Below, one piece after another: positions 48,801-60,800 of a DNA stretch of 64,000 bases. The notes below the pieces were generated by a model that did not search any database, was not told the origin of the DNA, and was given only the letters and a program-made list of their open reading frames with translations. The DNA lies in assembly GCF_022605725.1 (NCBI RefSeq), contig NC_065549.1, positions 37,897,690 to 37,961,689 on the forward strand, in the 5' to 3' direction. Both the position numbers and the translations under genes were made by a program. Within the stretch, counting starts at the first letter, position 1. Each line of letters opens with the position of its first letter. The DNA comes from Anthonomus grandis grandis (taxonomy: Eukaryota; Arthropoda; Insecta; Coleoptera; Curculionidae).

Positions 48801-51800
48801 CTGGAGAGGAATAATTATCATCTAGGTCATAATCGGGAAGCTCATAGAACTTATTAATATTAATAGGGCCAAAACTGCGAGACTGAAGTGTTAATATAGA
48901 TTGAATTCTAAGTCTCTTTTCTGTCTCATATAACTGTCGTACAGAGATGTGATAATGACAGCAGTCCATAAACAGTATTGCTGAAAGCAGTTCTTGTTTG
49001 TCGAGTAAGAGTTTTAGAAAAATTACTAGGTTGCCAAGTATCAAGCCAGCTTAATAATTTTTCTAAGAATTCAATCTTGGGATCTATGTCAATATCAGTG
49101 AGTGTTTTTTAAAAATTGGTTCTTGAAATATGTCTCGTTTATGTTTGCCTTTGAATGGGGTTTTGACATTCACAATTTTCCATCATGTTGTTATTATGTG
49201 GACAAAATCAGCAGTATCTTCAGAAAATGGTATACGGCTACCAAAATGCCTCAATGCTTCTACTACAAAAGAATTAAAAATTTTTAAAGAGAGTTTAACA
49301 TTCTGTCTTTCTAAAGATGAGGGAAACAAATAAAATTTTTGGTCTGGTTTAGAGTTAAGCCAATTATTAAATACACATTTAAGTAAGTGAACTGTGTCAA
49401 ATAGGTAAAATAATGGCCTCTGATTATCTATGGGATGAGGATAAACAATGCTAAGTTGGTCTGCAGTAAAAAATGACTAACGGCTTTCCCATTAATGGCA
49501 TTATTATCACACTATTAAAAAACTATGTACCCAATCTCCTCTAAATTTTCAATAATTGTCTTAATAAAATTATGAAGTATGTCTGATGTAATTTTGGAGA
49601 TGGGAGCTATATGAACTACTTCCTTAAAGCTGGAACACACACTTGTAATCATAAAAGTAAATGCCGAGGAAGCTAAAGACTTATGATTGACTGATGTTCC
49701 AGTGATATTACCACCTTTATAGTCCATGTAAGGGTCAATATGAATTTCATCAAAAAGTAGTGTCACAAATCTCTCATTATCCTTTAATAAACTAAACACA
49801 TTTCGGGCATAAGTTAAAAACATTTTTTTTTCATCTATGTGGGGATCGGTCATGTGTTTGCTACAAATACCCATTATAGTTTAAGGATGTGGTAAAATTA
49901 GGGATCCATACCTAATTTCTTAAATACTTGTATGCATGAGGACTAATAGTATAGAAAGAAAATGTGCTATATTACGTAAGACAACAAAATCTTGTGTACA
50001 AGCATCCTAAAAACTAAAAAATTTCAAATTTATTTTAAATTTCAAATTTCAAACAAACATAACATCTAAAACACTTTACCATAACATTTCGAACATTACC
50101 AAAATTAATCATAACAAAACAGATTGAGAAAAAAAAAAGCATCTTTTTGATAAATTTCATTAAAAAATAAGTAAAGCTGTCAATAAAAGAGAATTTAGAA
50201 GAAGTAAATTAAATTATTTAACAGGAAACATAGATATATAGATATATAGATTATAGAAGTCAAAACTATTGTACTACTTGAATATCAATCTGTACCTTTC
50301 CTTTTCAGTTGTAAGCAAAGCTAATTGTTCACAAATAAAATCTAAAGCATGCACTATTTTGTTGTCTTCAATGTTTTTAAAACTTTTTAGTATGTTTTAC
50401 ACAAAATCGAACACACTTTTCATTTTATTTATGTCATTTGATGGTTTGACATGATCGAGAATAGTATTGCCAAGGGTATTGGTAGCAGTCTCAGTAGCAG
50501 TATTTGGATTTAAGTCACAGTCGGGGTTGTCATTATTGGTAACATTTTCCTCCAAAGGCAGGGTAATAAGAGTAAGGTCTATTGCTTCAAGTATTGCATA
50601 TAAATCATCTAAACTATGGGAAGTATATGGAGTTTTAAATTTTGATGTTAAAACACAAACTGGCTCGCTATATAAAAAAGTTTCAAAAGTTTCAGCCGTG
50701 GTTTTAGTAATTCTATTGTAAAAATTTTACCTGTGTTGGAATCTTGAACTTAATATGTATAATAAAACGTATAATAAAGTACTCTTTATTATACTACCTT
50801 CAGGAAAATGAGCTTCACATACTTTGGTGTTGTTTGTGGGCTCAAAGTCATCTCTGTGTATGGCTTTTACCCACTTTCCCCTTAGATTTAGGTATATCAT
50901 TAGGAAAACCGAAGACATGCACTTTAGGTCCGTTTTTATAGTTTCTGTTACAACCCGGAACACAACACTTTTGAGGCATATTTACACTTTGGTATTAACT
51001 ACAAGGTGAACTAGGAGAAAAACATTAAATTAAACACGAATTAAAGTATTAAAGTTTGATATAAACAAATAAAACCGCGACCGAGAACCGGTTTTTCCGA
51101 GGATTTTTCTAGTCCGAAATTACGATTTTGCAATTTAAAAGTACGCGAAGAGTTTACATAAATATAACATACAGGTTTCGCGGAAATAAACAGTTCCGAT
51201 TTTAGAAAAAAACACAAAAATGAGCTAATATTTACTGAATCCCGTCAGAAATACCGGCATCCACAGAACATAAATATAAACAACCTAACCTCTCGTTTCA
51301 TCAGGTGGCACAACTAGTAGATGCGCCATTGTCAGATTTATATAGAAATAACTCCTATTGGCAAGTAACAAGGTATTAGATAAATGATAAAATTTGAAAA
51401 AATGGAAGTTTAAATTATAAAAAGAGAAATAAGGATGCACTCTTTTTTTTAACTAAATTGTAAAGTAAGAGCAGTTAAAGATATAGATTTAATTATTTTA
51501 AGATAGTAATACATCATCCTAACGTTCACGGCAATCTGCAAAGTCTGGCAGCGTTGCAGGCAGCCTCCCGTGGACGAACAACGGCAGCGTCAACAGCTGA
51601 ATTCACGCGAAAATCAGCCTGAAGTGCATGGCCCAAACGTGTGACGTCACGAGCAAAATTTTTTGGAGCGCTTTGTCCTTTTGTAGAGGTGTTATTGGTT
51701 AAGTCCACGCGGTACAATGAAAAAACGTGTTAAATCACTTTTGTCATATATAATAAGCGCGTATATAAATTAGTCGTTTGGCAGTCGTTGTTTATATTTT

Positions 51801-54800
51801 CGGCAAGTAAGGTTAACGATACCCGCGTAAAAAAGGTTTTGTTTGTTATTGCTGTTAGTGAAAAATAATACAATGGACAATAATAATTTGAGTGATTGTG
51901 AAGATCATGAGACAAAGCCAGTAAGCACAACAAAGAGAAAATGTACGGGTCGGGTAAGAGATGCTACCAAGTTAAAGAGGCTTCAGTTACATGTAACTGG
52001 TGATGCCTGTCAATGCCGACGATACAGATGTTTTGAAAAGATAACTGCAGATGAAAGAATGGACATTGTACGAAAGTTTAATCTAATAAAAAGTTGGAAT
52101 GATCAAACAGCCTATTTAACAGGTCTAATTTCTCTTTGTCCAGTGGCCTAGCGCCGACCTCGATTACCGGAAGATGAGAGTGTCCTGAGAACTTTAACGT
52201 TTTATTACAAGGTGCGTATAGTTCGTGAGAATGTAGCAGTTGAAGAGCGAGTTTGCAAGAATGCGTTTGTTTCTCTACATGGTTTAACAAGACGTAGAAT
52301 AGAAACCATACAAAAGAGTCTCCAGATGAGTGGAACTGCACCTATTTATAAACGCGGCAGACATTTGAATAGAAAACACAAACTAAGAGAATTTCTTTAT
52401 CTGCCGAGTTAATGTGAAAAAAATGTATGATATGTTTAAAGAAAAATTTCCTCAAGTTAAGGCTATAAGGCTTATAGTTATGAAACTTACCGCTCCATAT
52501 TTTGCAGCAAGTTTAATATATACTTTGGATATCCCCGTAGTGATACTTGTAGCTTCTGCGACCAATTAAAAGTACAGATTGATGCATGCCAAGAAGAAAA
52601 GGGCACTAAGGATTTGATGTTTCAACAAAAACTATATCTAGCGAAAACCGAGGTATTCTACGCACGTAAAAAGCAGGCCAGGTTGAGGAGTCGAACAAAG
52701 GCAGACACAGAAGCAATATGCATGGATCTCGGAAGAAATTTGCCCATGCCGATTCGTGCTCCGGACAGAATAAGAACTTTCCAGTGGTCAAATTTTTACA
52801 TTACTTAGTTCATCATCGTTCCAAGCTTGAGTCCATTGAAGTCACATTTTCCATTCTAGGTCACTCCTACTTGGAATGTGATAAGGATATGGGGATATTA
52901 AACGGAAAGTTTCGTGCGGCAGTACCGGATGACTGGTGTAAACACATAGAAACCGCTCGTTTAAAGCCCGCACCATTTCTTGTTGAAAAAGTTGATCGTT
53001 ATATGATTAGAAATTGGATAAATTTTCTATCTGCAATGTATGTGATAAAAAGGTCCTTTCGCCACACGTTCAATCCGGCCAGTAAAAATTACCAAGGAAT
53101 ATCCTCGCTTAGTTTTTCATCGAGATACTTACAATGGTCTTTGGAACTCGTCAGTTATTGTACCTCCAAGGAAAAAGAGAACCACTGGTTCGCCGCTACC
53201 CGACGGTCAGTTTTACCACCCACCAGTTGCAACTTTTGGTTAGTAGACTCGTTTTGACTTTTGCAACAATTTAATTATCAGTAATTTTTTTATACAGATG
53301 ATACACCTATCCCTTTGGAAAAATACAAGGATCTGCAGAAGAAGAAGAAAAAACTTTGCACCCCAGAGAGTCAGCTATTGTCACTAAATTACATGCCTAA
53401 TTAATACTTTGTTTTTTACAGCTTTTTTCAGTTTATCCCATAAGAACCGAACCAGAAGAGAAGTTTTATTTTTTTCTATTATAACAACCATTCTTTTATA
53501 AATATCTACATATAAATAAAATAATACATTATACTTTATGTTTGGTAAATAAATAACAGAGTATAAATAATTATTTAAGCAAAATTTAAATATAAATTAA
53601 TCAATCGCCACTGACTTAGCAGACTGTTTCTTTCATTGTATAAGTATATACAATGAAAGAACGTGCTAAGTCAGTGACATAACACCTTTTTCCCCGGTAT
53701 TCGAAGTTGTTTAAAACTTCGACACATTGTGAAGTACCAGTTTGATATTATATTACAAAAAGTCATTGAGGACATAGAGCAAGATCATAGCTTTAATATG
53801 ATGGCAAATAAAGAACAATTTTGCAAGCTGTGTAATTATCGTAGCGTTTCTAACGTTAAAATTCGTTTCCTGTCAAAAAATAGAAAAATGACTTGGCACG
53901 TTTTTTTCCCTGTGGTCTTCATTTCTTTTTTGTTGTTCTGAAAATTTGACTCGAGTAGTACCTACTATTTAGTGTGATTTGAAATTAGTAGTGTTTAAGT
54001 GTTAATTAATGGTTCACATATTAATTATTTTTATAAAGAAAACTCATAATGAGCGCTCCTGAAGAAAGAACACCCAGTAAAGCACGGAAAGTCTTGAGAC
54101 AGTGTAAAAACTGGAAAAGACATGCTGCTACCTACTATTAAGCAAGTTAAAAGACGAAGAGCTTTAAAAGATTTAGGAGCTCGAAACGCGTCTTTCCACT
54201 ATTTTATACCTAAAAAACTTTCCAAGGAATGTGTACCTGTTTGTAAAAATACCTTTTTGCGGGCCCTAAATCTAGGACATAATAGAGTCAATGGTGTATT
54301 AAGTCGATTTTTTAAAACAGGACAAATGCCTTTAGAATCCCGAGGTGGTGATAGAGTCAAAGACATAAATTAAAAAAAAAAGAAATGATCAAATTTTGTC
54401 CTTTTTACATCATAATGGCATTTTGTCTGCAGATCAGTTTGGATTTCAAGCCGGTAAAGGGACTCATGATGCTGTTTTTAGCTTTTTGGAGAGCGTCTAT
54501 GTGTCCTTGAATTCTGGAGAGTCATCGGCGGCAGTGTTTTGTGATCTATCCAAAGCATTTGACTGTGCGGATCATGGAATGCTGTTATATAAGCTCGATA
54601 AATATGGTTTTAGGGGCGTAGCGTTGCGATGGCTTGAGTCCTATCTATCAAATCGTACTCAGAAAGTTACAGTGTCAGGGCGTTTGTCTGCTTCTGGATC
54701 CCTAAAATGCGGCGTTGCCCAGGGTTTAGTGTTGGGACCACTGTTATTTTTACTATATGTGGATGACTTGAGTTCATTAAAACAGGGCAAGGTGGTTCAG

Positions 54801-57800
54801 TTTGCTGATGATACCACCATACTATGGAGCCATAAAAATTCTGATTATATTAAGACTTGTATCTTTGAAGACCTTCAGATTTTATCAGGGTGGTGTGCTT
54901 CCAACAGGCTCGTGTTTAATGTAAGAAAGACATCTATTATGGGGTTTCAGTTCGATGTTCAGGGTCTGATGTTTGACGAAAATTCCCTCTTGCAGAATAA
55001 AGAGTGCTGCAAGTTCCTAGAAATTACCATTGATGGTCGTCTTCGGTTTGAAGATCATATTTTACATTTAGCTGGGAAATTATCTTCTGGATGTTTTGCA
55101 GTAAGAATGGCAAAATAAGAGCTGGGAGGGGTGGTTGCACGTTCAGTGTACTTTTCACTTATTGAATCTCATATTCGGAATGGCTTGCCTTTTTAGGGTT
55201 TAACCAATAAGGGGCTACTTAACATTGTCTTTGTTATTCAAAAAAAAGCAGTTAGATACCTATGTTCTGCTAAGTTAAGAGATTCTTGCAAACCCCTCTT
55301 CATTTCTGAAAAAATCCTAACTCTTTTTTCACTCTTTATCTTAGAAACAGCTGCTCTTATTCACAAAATTCCCAAACCCACTGACACTGGCCATTTGACT
55401 CGTCGTGTAAATGATGTTCCCCTACCTATTCCTACGTCTTCCCTTACCAAAAACTCATTAATTTACATATGTAAAAAAATATACAATAATGTTCCTCTAT
55501 GTGTTAGACATATATCGGATGTTAAGAAATTTAAAAGAGAATTAAAGACGCTTTTATTGGCTAAGGCATATTGTTATCACCTTCGATAATAGTGGACTTT
55601 ATTTAATAACACAATTTAAAGATATGGACTGTATTTTTATTACACATCGAAAGAAACATGACATTTTAACAAAACGTACAAAAAACGTTATTAATTAGGT
55701 AAAGTACGAATGACGTCACATGTTTGATCTTGGTGGCGCGCGAGACACTCGCCTTTCATCGATCGTACGGGGACTGACTCGACCGTCGACTCGTCGTTTT
55801 ACTTATATTCACAAGAAGCTCAGGAGCCACAATGCACTTTTGCTCTTTTGCTTGCGCATACGTAGTACGTACACGAACCTAACCTCAGTTTGTCTTTTGT
55901 GTATTGCGGTTGTTTAATGTTAATTGTTTACGTTTCGTTTATGTATATTAATTATTCGTTTTTGCAAGTGATACAAAGATATTAAAGTCGAATAACGTGT
56001 TTAGAATAGAGACTAAAACATTTTGCAATATTTGCAATAAACATTATTCCAAAAGTTCTAATTTGCGAGCTCATGTAAAAAAATTTCATCCTGGTAAGTA
56101 GAAAATGTTTCGTTAATTTTATTTCTATTTAATGTTACTTGAAAGTTAGTTTAAGGCGAGGCGGTTCATCGTTCAAATTTACTAAAGTTTATTTTATTTT
56201 TACCTATACATTCTGAGTTATTACTGATGTAAAGAAGTAACACAAATTAACATTACATTTCATAAATCAGGTCTCATTTTTTAAATTCTTCACTAGCAAT
56301 GATTACTTTGTAGTTATTTGATTATTTTACATCACTAGTGTGGTATACAGGTTGTTTTTTAGATATTGCGACAAAATTCAGGAACGTGTTCTTTAGACAA
56401 AAATAAGAAAAACAGTTCCTATAAACATAGGTCCTAAACAAAAAAAAATAAATAAATAAATTTACTGATCGCTATAATTTAATTTATAGCGATCAGTTAA
56501 AGTAGAAAAATGTTTTTTAATTTTTTGTGCAAAAACCGTGCATCCAACGGACAAAGTCCAAGGGATTAAAAATGTTGCAAATAAAACGGGGAATTTAAAA
56601 AAAAAATTTTAATACAAGAAAAACCAGTGGCGTACTATTTTTCTTTATAAAAGTATTCAGCGAAAAAACCCGCATACACGCCACTGGAGAACATAAAAAT
56701 GTTAAAAGTATGTTGGTAAATGGCTCTGGATACACAGACCCTGCATACCAATCTTTGGACAAATATCTACAGGGGTATTAAGTTATCGAAAAAAAATCAT
56801 TTTTTTGTTAAAACTTGTAGTTCCATTACCACCCTGTAGCTCAAAATCTAAAAATCTAATACTTTAATCTTTATATCACTTGCAAAAACGAATAATTTAT
56901 ATACATAAACGAAACGTAAACAATTAACATTAAACAACCGCAATACACAAAAGACAAACTGAGGTTAGGTTCGTGTACGTACTACGTATGCGCAAGCAAA
57001 AGAGCAAAAGTGCATTGTGGCTTCTGAGCTTCTTGTCTTATATTCCTATGAAGTATGAACGCAAGCGCGGTGAGATGCGCGATGCTACTGACGCCGGCGA
57101 TGTGTTTACTGTTTATATATATCCGTGGAATGATTAGTCCTTAACACATATTATAACCTGGATGACTTTTTTAATGATAGGTTTTAACCTTGGACATGTT
57201 GGAAAGTTTTTTTTTGTTCCTTTTTTCTTCTCTAGTTTTGTCAACAAGCTTACCTTTATTTAGTAATTGATTGTTTTATTTAGTTATCTTTAATTCAAGT
57301 ATGTTCAAAAAGTTTTGTCTTCTTGTATTTAATTTTGTTCATTGTTTTGTCAATTTTTGAAATTGTATTTTTGTTTGGTTTTTTTTAGCCTGTAGGATGC
57401 TTCTACACAAGATTATTCTTACGTAATATAGCACATTTTCTTTCTTTCATTTTATCATAAACTTTATTAAGTCTTTCTCTGTTATAGAAAGTCACTATTA
57501 TCGAGGCAGAAGTAAAAGGCAGTACCTGGCTAGCAACTTGAGCATTAAAAAAATGTGGAATCTTTATAATTCAAGTTTTGAAGACCACCGGGTGAAAGAA
57601 TCTTTTTTTAGATCCCTATTTAATACCAATTTTAATTTGGGATTTAAGGCGCCTCAAACAGACGTCTACTCACGCTGCTTGGAGTATAAATCCAAAATTT
57701 CAAATACGAAAGACTGACATGAAAAACAGAACCTTATTGCGCAGAGTAGGCTCTATAAATTAAAATCTAAAGTATTTTTCCAATTGCTGCAAGAAGAATG

Positions 57801-60800
57801 TCCAGGGTTATTAACAATGTCAAACGATTGTGAAAAAAATTTAGTGCTACCAAAGATACAACCAACTCTGACTAACAAGCCTATTATAAACGCCAATTTT
57901 ATTTATATAATTTTACTGTAGTAGTTGGCTCATCCCATTCGCAACTAACAAAACAGAATGTATTCTCTTATGCCTGGAAAGAAACTGACAAGTCGAAAGG
58001 TTCAAACGAGATCAGTTCCGCGGTCTTTGACAGACTTCAAAAACTAGACTTAACAGATCTGAGACCTTGTTCCGATGGATGCGGAGGACAAAATAAGAAC
58101 CTAACAATGATCACCATGGTATCGGTTTGGTTTCATGGTGCTCCAGATCACATTCAATCCGTAGAGTTAATATTCCCAGTGACGGGCCACTCATACATAA
58201 CACCTGGCCGGGTTTTCGCAAATATTGAGAAGAGGGTACGCAAAGAGGAGACCATTATTATTCCAGAGAAGTACCATGAAATATTTGAGGAATTTGGCAC
58301 CGTGCAAATTCTAAAGGTATATTATTTACAAAAAACCTATCAGGAAATGTCATTGTTAAAGGAGAGCCATTTTATAGACACTCCGTTAGTAAAGCACAAG
58401 GTTTATGCAAAAAAGGAAAAACACTGATGACTGTTAATCCTTCTGAAATGAACATAGGTTGTCCAAACTTAAAGCCAGAAAAAATTAAAAATGTTGACGA
58501 ACTCCTCATTGGACACTTCGGCGCAAACTGGAAGGAAGAAGCAGATATTTTACGACTTCGGTACTACAAAGACGTTTTGAACAGAGTTGGTAACTTAACT
58601 GCAGAACAAGAAAAAATGGTCCAGGAAGAAAAAGTCCTGTGTGAGCCTCAAGAAGACGACAATAGATTTGTGTAATACATTTCAAGAAAACATTCTAACT
58701 AATATTATTATTTGATTTTTTGGAAAAATTTGTCAATTTGACACGTTATTTTTAAGTTTATCTTTGTTATTAAAAAAAAATAATAAAAATTTTTATTAAA
58801 GAAATAATGTCTCTCATTAAACAGTACTTTAAAATTCAAAAACCGATAAATCCTGGCTTAAGTTTCAAAATCAGTTATATACACAGCATTTTTTTAGATA
58901 AGTCTTTAAAATTAAGAAAAAAACTATTATTTCTTTGCTATATTTTATTAGGAACCCATCACCTTTCGGTTGGTCCAATATTAGGCCAATAATATTATTT
59001 ATAAATAAATGGCATTTTTTTGCAATTATCTCAGTTTTATTACAAAGTGATATATCTGGTTTTGCTTTGAGGACTCACTTAATTTATAGCAACAAGAACA
59101 AACCAATTATGAAAAAGGAGCCTGTTAAGTTATTATAGCAATAAAATACAATTCCGTGACAAAGACATTTTCAGACAGTTTCTCCATGACATCAATCCAT
59201 AAAATCTCATCACTACCTTTCTTATTTCTCACGTCAACATTTCCGTGAACTGCTTTATGGACTTGAAAATGGCGTAAGCTCAGTAAAATCTTAATTTCGA
59301 GTATTTATATTAGATGTGTCTTCATTCTACCTTTGGAATTAATCAGTAATACAGTTAAAAATTAGATTAATCAGCATATTTCTGTAGTTATAAAAAATAA
59401 AATCTTTTACTCATATTAAGGCCACTTCATACTTAGAATTCTTAGGGAATTTCTTTGAGAAAATTGTTTTAGGAAAGTGTTTTTCACAATATTGATTTGA
59501 TGCTCATGGTATTAAACTTCCATGTCATAATTGTACACGGAAAATATGTAAATGTCATTTATATTATATTTTATGGTCAAATTGGCATGATACTGTTAAG
59601 ATATTTTTCCAAACACAACTGGATAATGATTCTTAGGTGATGAATTTTATCTTACTATTTTGGATGTCTTTATAAAAAGCATATATGCTAAAATAAATTG
59701 TCGATATATATCGTTATTTTATGATCTCAGTTTAAATATATAGAAGTCTGGCCAACTCAGAGCTCGTATGTGAAAATCGATGTATCAACTTGCAATACCA
59801 AGTTTAATTCGTAAGTTCAAAGAGAATGTGGTGATTAGGTGAAGTGTCATTTCCTCTCTACTTTAGTCTTTGCCTATAATTTTTGTTGGATAGGTATTTC
59901 GGCATGCAAGAAAGAAACTGGTCATTCGCGTAGATTATTAACTTTTATATTTACTAGTACGGTGTAATTTAAATTTTTTCAGTTATATATAAGCTTACTA
60001 TATGATGTGATAGTGTTAGGACACCTAATCTTATAAACGACGTCAGCAAAAATTGTAAATTTAATTTATTGTTACCATTTTAAGATCTATTATATTAAAT
60101 TTTAATACTCATCTACTTAATTTTAGGAATGTCTTAAATTTAACGGATATGGAAGTTCATAAAAGCATCTGTTGGGCTTGCTACAAATGCAAAGCGATGT
60201 TTTTCAAAAAATCGTCGATCAAGCAACATTTGTTAAATCATGATAATCCGTGGAACAAATATGGAAGATTTAAATGCCATCTTTGTCCGTTTGTGTCAAA
60301 TTGGAAAGCGTAAGTTATTTTTTCCTCATTAAAATAATATTTTTATCGTATTGTTAATGTAAATTTCTTTCTTGTAGCATTGTCTTTGTATTTTCTAACT
60401 ATATGTCGTCCCTAAATCTAATATTTAAGGTAAAAATTGGACCTGATTTTGTATGTTTGTAAATGTTTTAAAATATAAGTTTATTATTGCAAAATCCTTT
60501 ATCTTTTGACAATGGTCTTTGTAGCTTAGCAGTACTCATTGCCGTGACTAAACCATTTGATATTCTAAATACTAATCTTTTGCTAGCTAATTGATGAGTT
60601 AAAAGTTATCTGTGCAATAGGAATCAGGCGGTAAAAATTACAGGTCCTGATAAAGTAGTAGCATCTCACACTGGAGAGTTCTGTGTAGGACTTACAAACC
60701 AATTTTTCCAAAAAATGAGTTGATTACTGTTTTACATCTTATTACGAATGACTTGTAGTGTATCTCTATTTGGGTTAGTCAAAACTCCTTATTTAAAAAT

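Larger units (their letters stand above)
47522..53920 (+). mobile_element. Sola-like DDE transposon, ATTT target duplication, with nested P relic
   Basis: TIRs GAAGACCACAGGGGAAAAAC (left) and GAAGACCACAGGGAAAAAAA (right, inverted) extend about 30 bp. ATTT flanks it at 47518-47521 and 53921-53924. 6399 bp. The subterminal motif AACGTGTTAAGTCA recurs at 47546, 47690, 51724 and 53655. The plus-strand transposase (51873-53404) is defective. About 2.7 kb of antisense P/THAP sequence (48335-50979) lies between the left TIR and the transposase. Confidence 0.85.
55811..57036. repeat. Foldback segment with near-identical 175 bp inverted arms
   Basis: The left arm (55811-55988) and right arm (56866-57036, inverted) differ at only a few positions and share ACAAGAAGCTCAG, GCGCATACGTAGTACG, CCTAACCTCAG and TTTTTGCAAGTGATA. 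The arm ends just inside the zinc-finger exon (55969-56093). GC-rich DNA with a TGACGTCA site (55710) precedes the left arm. High arm identity implies a recent event or gene conversion. Confidence 0.75.
54050..58675 (+). pseudogene. Sola-like transposase split by insertions
   Basis: Closest to the intact protein at 14114-15986. The N-terminal half is at 54050-54373: MSAPEERTPSKARKVLRQ, then in the next frame RRALKDLGARNASFH, VPVCKNTFLRALNLGHNR and GGDRVKDIN. The C-terminal half resumes at 57488: ESHYYRGRSKRQYLASNLS; NFNLGFKAPQTD; NDCEKNLVLPKI; VVVGSSHSQLTKQNVFSY; CSDGCGGQNKN (second Asp); FPVTGHSYITPGRVFANIEK (third); then 58427-58675 with LLIGHFGANWKEEADI. The gap of 3.1 kb holds a LINE piece and a foldback segment but corresponds to only about 20 residues, so one element was interrupted. 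CTCTGTTATAG at 57487 may be a used acceptor. Multiple shifts. The TIRs are unresolved. Confidence 0.7.

Noticed and set aside
55969..56093. Zinc-finger exon as a regular exon of the ZAD gene
   Set aside because: Its donor phase (1) does not match exon 4 at 60127 and would create an immediate stop, whereas exon 3 joins exon 4 directly in phase. It also lies inside an interrupted transposon.
47380..59060. ATATCTGGTTTTG motifs as TIRs of the split Sola-like element
   Set aside because: Similarity is limited to about 15 bp and no matching 4 bp duplication could be placed.
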